Positions 9,218-17,298 of a DNA stretch of 49,943 nt are shown here, one piece after another. A model generated the notes under the pieces. The model ran no database searches. It was given only the letters and a program-made list of their open reading frames with translations, and had not been told where the DNA came from. The stretch is from Mucilaginibacter sp. (GTDB lineage: Bacteria > Bacteroidota > Bacteroidia > Sphingobacteriales > Sphingobacteriaceae), in NCBI GenBank assembly GCA_028288305.1, contig JAQBOA010000028.1, positions 1 through 49,943 on the forward strand. The letters run 5' to 3'. The translations under genes were made by a program, and so were the position numbers. Position 1 is the stretch's first letter. Each line of letters opens with the position of its first letter.

Positions 9218-10024
9218 ATGGAAACACTTAGATCAGGCGAATATTATGGAATGACTAAAAAGGCCGTTAATATTGGCGGAATATCATTATTCGAGCAGCA
9301 ATATCGGCCATTTTCTTCCTCACCGTTACATTATCATCAAAAGGAGCATTTCTGTTTTGCTTTGAAAGGAACATTTCATGAAATTGATAAAAAAGATGAC
9401 CTGCTAATTTGCGAGGGACAACTATTAATCTATCCAAAAAACAGGGAGCATAAGACAGTTATCCAGGAAAATGTCCGTAGCTGCTTATTTGTGGAATTTG
9501 ATACCTTTTGGTTGGAAAAACTTAAGGATGCCAAAATAAGGTTTGACGATTTCTTAGTTGTTGATAATCCACATATATCGCATCTCTTTCTCAGGATATT
9601 TAATGAATTCAGGAAACCAGGGAACGCTTCAAACCTGTTATTGGAGGGCCTGGTACTGGAAAGTGCAGTTGAATTATCCAGGCGTGACCTGGGAGAAAAA
9701 AAACTGATCCCCTATCAGGTAAAGAAGATACGGAGCCTGCTGCAGGAAAGCTATGCGGAGAAGTGGACATTAGATAACCTCGCCACCCGGCTGAATTTTC
9801 ACCCGGTTTACCTTAATAAACTTTTTAAGCAGTACTTCGGAAAAACGATCCATTTATATTTGGAAGACCTGCGAATTGAAAGAGTTTGCGATAAATTAAA
9901 GAACACCAATGACCCAATAACAAACATTGCTTTTGAATGTGGATTTAATGACGCAAGCCATTTATGCAAAGTATTTGCTAAAAGGAAAGGCTTAAGGTTA
10001 ATGGAATATAAAACAATGGTATAA
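9218..10024 (+). CDS. AraC family transcriptional regulator
   Basis: A 268-residue regulator. The N-terminal half is a cupin-like sensor: SPLHYHQKEHFCFALKG with metal-site-like histidines, then DLLICEGQLLIYPKNREH. The C-terminal 100 residues form the paired AraC helix-turn-helix: WTLDNLATRLNFHPVYLNKL, then FKQYFGKTIHLYLEDLRIER and the second motif with ITNIAFECGFNDASHLCKVF. No direct target is visible. The gene converges with the oxalate-type module, whose carrier gene ends 139 bp away, so it might respond to a metabolite of that module. This is only a neighbourhood guess. The 147 bp upstream show no strong promoter match. Confidence 0.88.
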   Translation: METLRSGEYYGMTKKAVNIGGISLFEQQYRPFSSSPLHYHQKEHFCFALKGTFHEIDKKDDLLICEGQLLIYPKNREHKTVIQENVRSCLFVEFDTFWLEKLKDAKIRFDDFLVVDNPHISHLFLRIFNEFRKPGNASNLLLEGLVLESAVELSRRDLGEKKLIPYQVKKIRSLLQESYAEKWTLDNLATRLNFHPVYLNKLFKQYFGKTIHLYLEDLRIERVCDKLKNTNDPITNIAFECGFNDASHLCKVFAKRKGLRLMEYKTMV

Positions 10025-10122
10025 TAAACACCTTACATCCTTACATTTGATATGGGAAATCTTCTTTAGTTTCCTATTATTTAAATTATTATCCATCAAA
10101 AAATACAATGGTTATTCAAATA

Positions 10123-10157
10123 ATTAATAATCTGCACTTAAAATGCAGATTATTAAT
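10123..10157. terminator. Bidirectional terminator between convergent genes
   Basis: A perfect 14-bp stem, ATTAATAATCTGCA (10123-10136) with TGCAGATTATTAAT (10144-10157), encloses a 7-nt loop. It sits between the AraC-type gene (plus strand, ends 10024) and the MFS gene (minus strand, ends 10163), only 6 bp from the latter. Flanking DNA is AT-rich on both sides, which suits termination in both directions. Confidence 0.7.
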
Positions 10158-10162
10158 ACTCG

Positions 10163-11374
10163 TTATGCTCGCGACCATATAGGTGGCTTTACCAGTAAAG
10201 GCAAAATAACCGAAGCCGCCATTATTACCGCAATTACATGCAGTCCGGTTGTATAAGCCCCGCTTGTTTGGCGCAGATGAGCAATAAGAAGAGGCCCAAA
10301 AGCGCTTGCAAACCCCCAGGCTGTTAGTATCAGTCCATAAATGGAACCTACATTGGTCGACCCGAAGTAATCTGCCACAAATGCAGGCATAGTGCCGAAG
10401 CCGCCGCCATAGCACATCAGGATAACGAAGACGATAGCTGTAACGTTCATTGCGGGATGTAATGCTGGAAGAATCCAAAACAATGCGATCTGCAAAATAA
10501 ACATTACCGCAAAGGTTATCCGTCGGCCCAGGTGGTCGGAAGCCCACGCCCAGAAAACACGCCCCAGCGCATTCCCGATGCTTACAATGCCAACCATACT
10601 GGCAGCCACAATTGCGGTGACCTTTATTAACTCCTGAAACATCGGAGCTTCCTGCGAAATAATCGAGATACCGGCTGAAGTATTCAGGAAAAGCAGGAGC
10701 CACAATGCCCACCATTGCCAGGTCTTCAATGCGCCCTTCAGAGTAAAGTCTTTAGCGTTCGCCTGGGTCTGCCGTTTTTTACTGACAACCCATCCTGCCG
10801 GCTGCCATCCCTCAGGCGGATTCTGCATGAAAAAACCCGAGATCACAGTAATTATTAAGTAAGCGATACCAAGATAAGCAAAGGTTTGCAGTACACCTAT
10901 GCTTTGAATAAGCCGGGTAGCAATTGGTGCCGTTATAAGGGCACCAGCACCAAAGCCACCCACGGCAATGCCAGTCATCAAACCACGACGGTCGGGAAAC
11001 CACTTTACCAGCACAGAAATGGGAACAATATACGAGAAGCCAAGTCCGATTCCACCGATCACACCATATGTGAGGTATAGCCACCATATTCCATGGTATG
11101 AATAGCTGGCAAGGAACGTTCCTGCGCCATATAGCACGCCGCCCGTAAGTGCCACTACACGAGGGCCAACACGCTTCAACCAAAGTCCGCCGAAGAATGA
11201 AGCAAACCCCAACGCCATGATGGCAATAGTGAAGGTAAGGGTGACCTGTGAGATTGACCAGTTAAACTGCTTTGCAAGCGGAACCCGGAATACGCTCCAG
11301 GCATATACTGCTCCTAATGCCATCTGCAGCAAGATCCCTGCAATGGCAATACTCCAACGCTTAAAATTATTCAT
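10163..11374 (-). CDS. OFA-type MFS transporter (oxalate/formate antiporter family)
   Basis: A 403-residue carrier with 12 predicted membrane helices. The opening WSIAIAGILLQMALGAVYAW, the WSVFRVPL segment and KWFPDRRGLMTGIAVGGFG are hallmarks of the OFA family, whose best-known member is OxlT of Oxalobacter. Arg272 in GRVFWAWASDHLGRR falls at the OxlT Arg272 position. In TM11 (YGLILTAWGFASAFGP) the position of OxlT Lys355 is Phe355, so oxalate binding as in OxlT is not assured. It is the last gene of the minus-strand unit with FdhD, a molybdopterin oxidoreductase and oxalate decarboxylase. The context supports exchange of oxalate, formate or a related carboxylate. The ATG at 11374 precedes a normal first helix. 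Confidence 0.85.
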   Translation of the reverse strand: MNNFKRWSIAIAGILLQMALGAVYAWSVFRVPLAKQFNWSISQVTLTFTIAIMALGFASFFGGLWLKRVGPRVVALTGGVLYGAGTFLASYSYHGIWWLYLTYGVIGGIGLGFSYIVPISVLVKWFPDRRGLMTGIAVGGFGAGALITAPIATRLIQSIGVLQTFAYLGIAYLIITVISGFFMQNPPEGWQPAGWVVSKKRQTQANAKDFTLKGALKTWQWWALWLLLFLNTSAGISIISQEAPMFQELIKVTAIVAASMVGIVSIGNALGRVFWAWASDHLGRRITFAVMFILQIALFWILPALHPAMNVTAIVFVILMCYGGGFGTMPAFVADYFGSTNVGSIYGLILTAWGFASAFGPLLIAHLRQTSGAYTTGLHVIAVIMAASVILPLLVKPPIWSRA

Positions 11375-11441
11375 AATAGTTATTCTATGGGGGATTATTC
11401 GACTAATTGTTGTTCATTTTACTTTTCAATTTCCAATACTG

Positions 11442-13760
11442 CTAAACCAGCGATTGATGTTTTTTTATTTTTATCCTGATAAACTTGGACGCTGGCATAT
11501 TTGCTTCACCAACAACATTATTTATCGACATTAATACATTGGTTTCCGGAAAGTAGGTCACAGTATTGCGTTCAGGAATTGGATAAGGAACCACTACAAA
11601 TAACCGGGCTATGCGCTCTTTGCCATCATCATAATTAAACAAATCTACCTTTTCCCCTTCAGCATACCCGGCTTTATCCATATCCTTCTGGTTCATAAAT
11701 ACAACGCGCCGTTCATTTTTTATTCCGCGATAGCGGTCTTCCAATCCATATATCGTGGTATTGAACTGATCATGTGTACGGGTTGATGCCATCATGTATT
11801 CATCATCAGCCAGTGTATTTACAGGCAATTTGGTAATGGTAAATGGCGCCTTATCTCCAAATTTCTCCGTAATGAACTTACCATCTCTGGCTCCGTTAGG
11901 TAAATAAAACCCATTTTTCTCGCGTACGCGCTTATTGTAATTTTCAAAGCCCGGAATACATTTTTCAATTATATCCCTGATATCATCATAACTGTTCATG
12001 TAGCGGTTCCAGTCGACCACAGAACGGTTGCCTAAAGTTGCCATGGCCATGCTGCATACAATATGAGTTTCATTAATCAACTGATCGGAGACAGGTTTTA
12101 AAACACCTTTGGATGACTGCACTACGCCCATTGAGTTTTCAGTGCTGATAAATTGCAACTCGCCATTTACTATGTCTTTATCGCTCCTTGATAAGGTTGG
12201 CAATATTAAGGCCTCTTTTCCATGTACCAGGTGACTGCGGTTAAGCTTAATTGAAACGTGCACGCTGAGCCTCAGCTTGCGCAGTGCTTCGGCGGTATAG
12301 GTGGTATCTGGTGTGGCCGAAAGGAAATTGCCTCCCATAGCAAAAAATACCTTTGCCTTTTCTGCATGCATCGCTTTGATAGCGTTCACCACATCATGCC
12401 CATGTTCGCGTGGCGGTTCAAACCCAAAAACCTCTTTTAAACGGTCAAGCTGTTTTTTTGTGGGTTTTTCATCGATCATCATAGTACGATTACCTTGTAC
12501 GTTGCTGTGTCCCCTAACCGGGCATACGCCTGCACCAGGTTTGCCTATACTTCCCTTCATCAGGCAGATGTTAACAATCTCCCTGATCATTTCCACGCCA
12601 TTGGGCTGCTGTGTTAAGCCCATACCCCAGCAAAATATAATCCGTTTATTGTTTGCCAGCATATCAGCAGCAAGGCGGATATCAGCGGCAGATATCCCGG
12701 CGGCAATGGCCAGCCCGTCTAAATTATAGTTTCTAAACTGTTCAATAAATTCATTATAACCAACAGTATTTGCGGCAATAAATTCATTGTCCAGTACTTT
12801 TCCGGGTGATATTTTTTCTGCTTCAAGCAGCAGCATTTCAAAAGCTTTTAACAAAGCCATATCACCGTTTATTTTAACCGGAAGATAAAGGTCTGCCAGC
12901 TGTGCACCTGATCCTAAAATTCCTTTTATCTCCTGGGGGTTCCTGAAAGCCATTAAACCGGCTTCAGGCAAAGGATTGATGGCGATGATCTTTGCCCCTT
13001 TCTTTTTTCCTTTCTCCAGCGCCGACATCATACGCGGAGCATTAGTACCCGGGTTATGGCCGATAATAACTATCACATCGGTATCATAAAAATCATTCAG
13101 TTTTACCGTTCCTTTGCCAATACCAATTGTCGGCCTCAACGCGGTACCGGAAGTTTCGTGGCACATGTTGGAACAATCGGGCATATTATTGGTGCCAAAC
13201 TCTTTTGCAAATAGCTGGTACAAAAACGAGGTTTCATTACTGGTGCGACCGGACGTGTAAAAAAGTGCCTCATCCGGTGATTCCAACGCATTTAAATGTC
13301 CGGCAATTTTTGTAAAGGCATCATCCCAGCTAATCGGTTGGTAATGTGTACCTCCTTCAGGCAAATACATGGGTTCGGTTAGCCGTCCTTTTCTACCGAT
13401 CTCAAAGTCGGTTAAATTAGCCAGGTCAGCAACAGAATTTTGCGCAAAGAACTCGGCCGTTACTCTTTTAGTGGTCGCCTCTTCCGCCAGTGCTTTCGCT
13501 CCATTCTCGCAATACTCACCCACCGGCGACCGGTCATCATCCGGATCTGGCCAGGCGCAGCTGGAACAATCAAAGCCCCCCCTCTGGTTCATTACAAATA
13601 ATGCCCCTGTTCCCCTAAAGGGGATACCTTCCTCAATAACATCACTTAAAGCTGCCACTACAGCCGGGATGCCGGCTGCCCATTTTTTGGGCCCGGTTGA
13701 TTTTAAATTCAATAACTTTTCCGGATTTTCAGCTGAAGGGATTTCTTTATTTGTTGCCAT
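11442..13760 (-). CDS. FdhF/YdeP-type molybdopterin oxidoreductase (formate dehydrogenase-like)
   Basis: A 772-residue cytosolic enzyme of the molybdopterin superfamily with no Tat or Sec signal. Near the N-terminus is the family mark FDCSSCAWPDPDDDR, giving Cys65-x2-Cys68-x15-Cys84. The stretch NMPDCSNMCHETSG has Cys200-His201 at the place of selenocysteine-His in E. coli FdhF, so Cys200 is the likely Mo ligand. A C-terminal molydop-binding domain follows (MASTRTHDQFNTTIYG). Members of this subfamily are often annotated as formate dehydrogenase; E. coli YdeP is linked to acid resistance, and the activity is not firmly known. It lies 11 bp after the DUF7009-like gene and is preceded by fdhD, which supports a formate role. 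Electron acceptor unknown; no partner subunit nearby. Confidence 0.87.
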   Translation of the reverse strand: MATNKEIPSAENPEKLLNLKSTGPKKWAAGIPAVVAALSDVIEEGIPFRGTGALFVMNQRGGFDCSSCAWPDPDDDRSPVGEYCENGAKALAEEATTKRVTAEFFAQNSVADLANLTDFEIGRKGRLTEPMYLPEGGTHYQPISWDDAFTKIAGHLNALESPDEALFYTSGRTSNETSFLYQLFAKEFGTNNMPDCSNMCHETSGTALRPTIGIGKGTVKLNDFYDTDVIVIIGHNPGTNAPRMMSALEKGKKKGAKIIAINPLPEAGLMAFRNPQEIKGILGSGAQLADLYLPVKINGDMALLKAFEMLLLEAEKISPGKVLDNEFIAANTVGYNEFIEQFRNYNLDGLAIAAGISAADIRLAADMLANNKRIIFCWGMGLTQQPNGVEMIREIVNICLMKGSIGKPGAGVCPVRGHSNVQGNRTMMIDEKPTKKQLDRLKEVFGFEPPREHGHDVVNAIKAMHAEKAKVFFAMGGNFLSATPDTTYTAEALRKLRLSVHVSIKLNRSHLVHGKEALILPTLSRSDKDIVNGELQFISTENSMGVVQSSKGVLKPVSDQLINETHIVCSMAMATLGNRSVVDWNRYMNSYDDIRDIIEKCIPGFENYNKRVREKNGFYLPNGARDGKFITEKFGDKAPFTITKLPVNTLADDEYMMASTRTHDQFNTTIYGLEDRYRGIKNERRVVFMNQKDMDKAGYAEGEKVDLFNYDDGKERIARLFVVVPYPIPERNTVTYFPETNVLMSINNVVGEANMPASKFIRIKIKKHQSLV

Positions 13761-13771
13761 AGCTTTGTAAT

Positions 13772-14128
13772 TTAGTTGTTTTGTAATGCCAATGGATTTG
13801 GATAATTATCGCTCTGATCTTCATCCACATTATCCAGGCAGGTAAAATCTTTTTCAACCAGCAACTGCAAAGCACCGTTTTTAGCATCAAAACCGACCCT
13901 ATCTGTATTGATTAGTTCGGCGGCTATTCGCTTCGGCATAAATAGGGTTATGGTATTGCCAGAAAACCCCGCACTCAATGTATCATCATCTACAACCTTT
14001 AAAGCATAAATCAGCGGTTGCTCTGCAAAACTGGTTAATTCCTGTAAGTAGCCATTATCGGCTAAGCCTGCGATATCGCTTTTGGTAAGGCGGTACCGTA
14101 ATGCATTTCCTTTAATCCTGATTTTCAT
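13772..14128 (-). CDS. Small cytosolic protein resembling DUF7009
   Basis: A 118-residue soluble protein starting MKIRIKGNALRYRLTKSDI, which resembles from memory the uncharacterised Bacteroidota family DUF7009. There is no signal peptide or membrane span. The C-terminus is acidic (TCLDNVDEDQSD). I chose the ATG at 14128, which overlaps the end of fdhD by 17 bp; a longer frame would run deep into fdhD. It lies 11 bp before the molybdopterin oxidoreductase gene. The tight packing between FdhD and its presumed client suggests a helper in cofactor insertion or enzyme maturation, but no motif proves this. Confidence 0.65.
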   Translation of the reverse strand: MKIRIKGNALRYRLTKSDIAGLADNGYLQELTSFAEQPLIYALKVVDDDTLSAGFSGNTITLFMPKRIAAELINTDRVGFDAKNGALQLLVEKDFTCLDNVDEDQSDNYPNPLALQNN

Positions 14129-14987
14129 TTCCGGATAATAAAATACGTTCTTCCATTGTATAAATATTAAATCGTTGCTGGCGTAAAAAACCAACTAAGG
14201 TTATTCCAAATTCACCTGCCAGTTGTACCGCCAGGCTCGAAGGTGCTCCAATTGCGCCAATTATACTAATACCTGCCATAGCTGCTTTTTGTACCAGCTC
14301 AAAACTGGCCCTTCCACTTAATAATAGCACAGCGTTTTTCAGCGGTAACCAATTCCTTTCCAACGCAGCACCAATTAGTTTGTCTAATGCGTTATGCCTG
14401 CCTACATCTTCACGGAGCAATAAAAGCTCTCCGCTGGTATTGAACAACGCACAAGCATGCAGGCCACCGGTAACATCAAAAATGTCCTGGTAAAGCCTTA
14501 AGCGATCAGGTAACTCCCGCATCATTTCCGCGGTAATAAAAAAATCATTGTTTTGGCCGGGATTAAAAGCACTTACGCTTTTAATGGCATCAATTGATCC
14601 TTTACCACAAACACCGCAGCTTGAGGTAGTATAAAAATTGCGCTCTGTGTTTTTCAGCTCTGGTGCGGCAGTTTCATGCAACTCAACCTGGATCACATTT
14701 TCCTTATTTTCTGCACAGGCTATAAAACAATGTTCCACAGAGGCCAGGTTGTTCTTGTCTTTTATTATGCCTTCGGTAAATAAAAAACCCGTTGCCAGTT
14801 CAGCATCACTGCCGGGTGTACGCATGGTTACTGAAATATTTTTAACGGTCCTGTTCAATCCCGCCCCAAAAGCAAGCCTTATTTCTAAGGGCTCTTCTAT
14901 TGCAAGTTTATCCTTAGTTGCTAACCATTGGTTACGGTATATTTTTATAACAGGTACTCCTTTTATTGGGCTTTCCTTGATTGTCAT
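14112..14987 (-). CDS. fdhD: FdhD, formate dehydrogenase accessory sulfurtransferase
   Basis: A 291-residue cytosolic maturation factor. In E. coli, FdhD transfers sulfur from IscS to the molybdenum cofactor of formate dehydrogenases. The catalytic loop TTSSCGVCGKGS holds Cys124 and Cys127, matching E. coli Cys121/Cys124. Other family marks are MRTPGSDAELATGFLFTEGI, GLHACALFNTSG and LLREDVGRHNALDKLIG. The start at 14987 gives the usual family length. It lies 124 bp downstream of the oxalate decarboxylase gene and overlaps the DUF7009-like gene. Its presence is good evidence that the neighbouring molybdopterin enzyme needs a sulfurated cofactor. Confidence 0.95.
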   Translation of the reverse strand: MTIKESPIKGVPVIKIYRNQWLATKDKLAIEEPLEIRLAFGAGLNRTVKNISVTMRTPGSDAELATGFLFTEGIIKDKNNLASVEHCFIACAENKENVIQVELHETAAPELKNTERNFYTTSSCGVCGKGSIDAIKSVSAFNPGQNNDFFITAEMMRELPDRLRLYQDIFDVTGGLHACALFNTSGELLLLREDVGRHNALDKLIGAALERNWLPLKNAVLLLSGRASFELVQKAAMAGISIIGAIGAPSSLAVQLAGEFGITLVGFLRQQRFNIYTMEERILLSGNENQD

Positions 14988-15111
14988 AAATTATCAGATT
15001 AATAATTATTATCTAATATTTTTGAAAACGCTAATTCTCCTGGCTGAGCTTATTTGTTTTGAACGCTTTGAAAAAAATTTTAGTGTAAATTGTTGACGTA
15101 AATTAAAAGCA

Positions 15112-16287
15112 TTAAAAGATGCCTCTTTGAGGTTTGGATATGGATTTGGCTTGATCTAAAGTAAGGCCAAAATGATCGGCAACAAGTTGGGCCGGGTTCG
15201 CATTTAACCAATCGTTCAGTGTCAATTCCTGGTATATCGGGCTGTTGAAAAGTATTACCAGCTTCAAAGTTTCTTTTCCTGTATTTTCAATGTAATGGCC
15301 ATAACCTTGTTTAATAAAAGATACCATCCCCTTACCATAATCCATGGTTTTAACCCGTCCATGCGAACCAAAAATGCTTACACGTCCCTGGCCGCTCATT
15401 ACATATTGCCATTCATCCGCATTAGGGTGCCAGTGCAATTCCCGTATGGAACCAGGTTCAATGTTCATTCGCAGAGATGTTAATGTATTTTGTATTGGAA
15501 ATTCTTTGGAAGACACTACTTTAATATAGCCACCTTTAAATTCCTGTTTAATACCATCAGTTTCCAGGCGGAATTTATGAGAAGAAAAGCTGGCAGGGAT
15601 ATTTGGGTCTAAATTGCGCGGGCTTGGTTCAACAGCGATTTTACCTTTACCTATATACAGCTCTTTTTTAGGCAAGGCTGCAAGTGCGCTGGCTGGTATC
15701 CCTGAATTATGGGCAAGTATATCGGGCGAGGTATGACTCACCCAATCTGTTACACTAAAGGTCCCAAATTCAGAAAAATGACCATTGTCGAAACCAAGCA
15801 CAAAAGCGCACGGCTCATTGCCCACACACTGCAAACTATGCCCATACCCTTTGGGAAAATACCAAATATCGCCCACTTCAAATTCATCTGTTGATGTTGC
15901 CCCGCCAGGAGTGATAACAGTTGTGCGTACCTTCCCTTCTAAAATAAAGGCCCACTCCGCAGCTATAGAGTGCCAATGCAGTTCCCTAAAGCCACCTGGG
16001 TTTAACCGCATTAAAACTCCTGCAATACTTTGGGATACAGGAAACTCCTCCACTGTGGCTTCCTTAGCTGAGCCACCTGCACCCGACCAGCTGCCACTTT
16101 TGCTATTGGCCATGTCAAATACAAAATCTTCCAACTCTGTTTGAGGAGCGTCTGAATTGAATTTGCCCGATGGGGATGCAACCGCTGTATCCGGAGTGAT
16201 TGCATTCATCCCTGTCGCTGCTATAATTACTCCCATTGTTGAAAGTGATGTTGCGGAAAGAAACTTCCGCCTTGTAGTTGTTCCCAT
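15112..16287 (-). CDS. oxdC: Bicupin oxalate decarboxylase, Tat-exported
   Basis: A 391-residue protein predicted to convert oxalate to formate and CO2 with manganese. It starts with a twin-arginine signal (TTRRKFLSATS, then a hydrophobic core up to about residue 37), so it should act in the periplasm. Two cupin domains follow. Domain I metal ligands are His104, His106, Glu111 and His150; domain II ligands are His285, His287, Glu292 and His331. The domain I lid reads SEFGT (172-176) where B. subtilis OxdC has SENST, and it keeps the catalytic Glu (Glu173). The position of B. subtilis domain II Glu333 is Ile345, which points to domain I as the active site. First gene of a minus-strand unit with fdhD, an FDH-like enzyme and an OFA carrier. 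Confidence 0.88.
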   Translation of the reverse strand: MGTTTRRKFLSATSLSTMGVIIAATGMNAITPDTAVASPSGKFNSDAPQTELEDFVFDMANSKSGSWSGAGGSAKEATVEEFPVSQSIAGVLMRLNPGGFRELHWHSIAAEWAFILEGKVRTTVITPGGATSTDEFEVGDIWYFPKGYGHSLQCVGNEPCAFVLGFDNGHFSEFGTFSVTDWVSHTSPDILAHNSGIPASALAALPKKELYIGKGKIAVEPSPRNLDPNIPASFSSHKFRLETDGIKQEFKGGYIKVVSSKEFPIQNTLTSLRMNIEPGSIRELHWHPNADEWQYVMSGQGRVSIFGSHGRVKTMDYGKGMVSFIKQGYGHYIENTGKETLKLVILFNSPIYQELTLNDWLNANPAQLVADHFGLTLDQAKSISKPQRGIF

Positions 16288-16711
16288 TTGAATTACTGTT
16301 TTGTAATTGATTATGGGGACAAAATTATTGCTGATTAAAGTAAGAGGTTTGGCTATTTGAAACCTTCATTGTAAAAACAAAACATTATTTTAAAAATCTG
16401 CTTTTGCTCATAAAACGGCTGTTTGTACTCAATTTAGCAGCCGGAAAGCAGCGATACAAACTCATATTTTAAAGATTGAAACAACAGAAAACCGTTAACA
16501 AAATCGTTTGTTTTATACTTAACGAAGCCATTTTTGAGCCGGATTATTCAAATATTTAAACTCAATTTTAAACCTTAATAATACCAATTTTTAAAGGCTC
16601 AAATGCTATTTGATTTTATAGAAAGCGCTAAAAATTCAGAATTTATACAAAATGCTGACAGAATTCACCCCAAATGTTGATTTTACTTTCCCGGAAATAA
16701 TTTATATCAAT
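16288..16711. other. Divergent intergenic region upstream of oxdC and barrel gene
   Basis: This 424-bp AT-rich stretch separates two divergent genes. A TAATTTTG box on the minus strand (16327-16320) fits the Bacteroidota -7 consensus TAnnTTTG and lies 33-40 bp before oxdC, but I find no TTTG at -33. No small gene or strong hairpin is visible. Confidence 0.35.
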
Positions 16712-17236
16712 ATGAAAACAATAAAAATTAAAGGGGCCGTTCTATTTTTTTTACTGTGTTTGTTTTTTAAAAATAGCTTTGCCCAGCAAGAGCAACCTGC
16801 TTCTAATTATCCACGAATGACGGGCTTTTTCGCTGTATTAGTACCAATAGGCACTTTTAATGAAAAAGGCTTTAACGCCAATTTTTCAAAAAGTTCCGTA
16901 ATTGCTTTCCCATTCGGGTTTAATCTTTTAAAGAGTGACCATATAGGTTTCAGTGTGGAAATGGTGCCATTTATGTTTTCACAGAGTGGATCAACCAAAT
17001 TTAATTATATGCTTTTCCATCCCGGAGTTATGTTCCGTTTTCCTCATGGCTTTACCATTACCCCAAGGCTCGCTTTTCAGACAGATGGCAGGTACGGGGT
17101 AACTCCAGTATTCGGCAAAGTATTGATCGTTAAAAAAGATTACCAGTTTTATCTTTCATTAAGTGAACCGGCGCGGTTTGGTAACAATTTACCCGGATCA
17201 TATACTACAGCCATGCAATTTGGAATCAGTTTTTAG
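16712..17236 (+). CDS. Exported protein, probable outer-membrane beta-barrel
   Basis: A 174-residue protein with a clear signal peptide (KGAVLFFLLCLFFKNSFAQ). The mature part alternates polar and aromatic residues in amphipathic strands (GFNLLKSDHIGFSVEMVPFM, then FNYMLFHPGVMFRFPHGFTI) and ends in FGISF, a terminal-aromatic pattern common for outer-membrane barrels. The ATG at 16712 starts the signal peptide directly. I do not recognise a specific family. It converges with the GH130 gene, 62 bp away, and is alone in its orientation here, so it is probably monocistronic. Confidence 0.55.
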   Translation: MKTIKIKGAVLFFLLCLFFKNSFAQQEQPASNYPRMTGFFAVLVPIGTFNEKGFNANFSKSSVIAFPFGFNLLKSDHIGFSVEMVPFMFSQSGSTKFNYMLFHPGVMFRFPHGFTITPRLAFQTDGRYGVTPVFGKVLIVKKDYQFYLSLSEPARFGNNLPGSYTTAMQFGISF

Positions 17237-17298
17237 CGATTCTTGCTATTGATTTGGAATTCTATAGCTGAATTATTTAATAAATTACGGTATACGGT

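Noticed and set aside
10116..10715. 199-codon open frame on the minus strand overlapping the MFS gene
   Set aside because: It runs in another frame through a well-defined carrier gene, is rich in Cys/Arg/Gly, and has no start context or recognisable domain.
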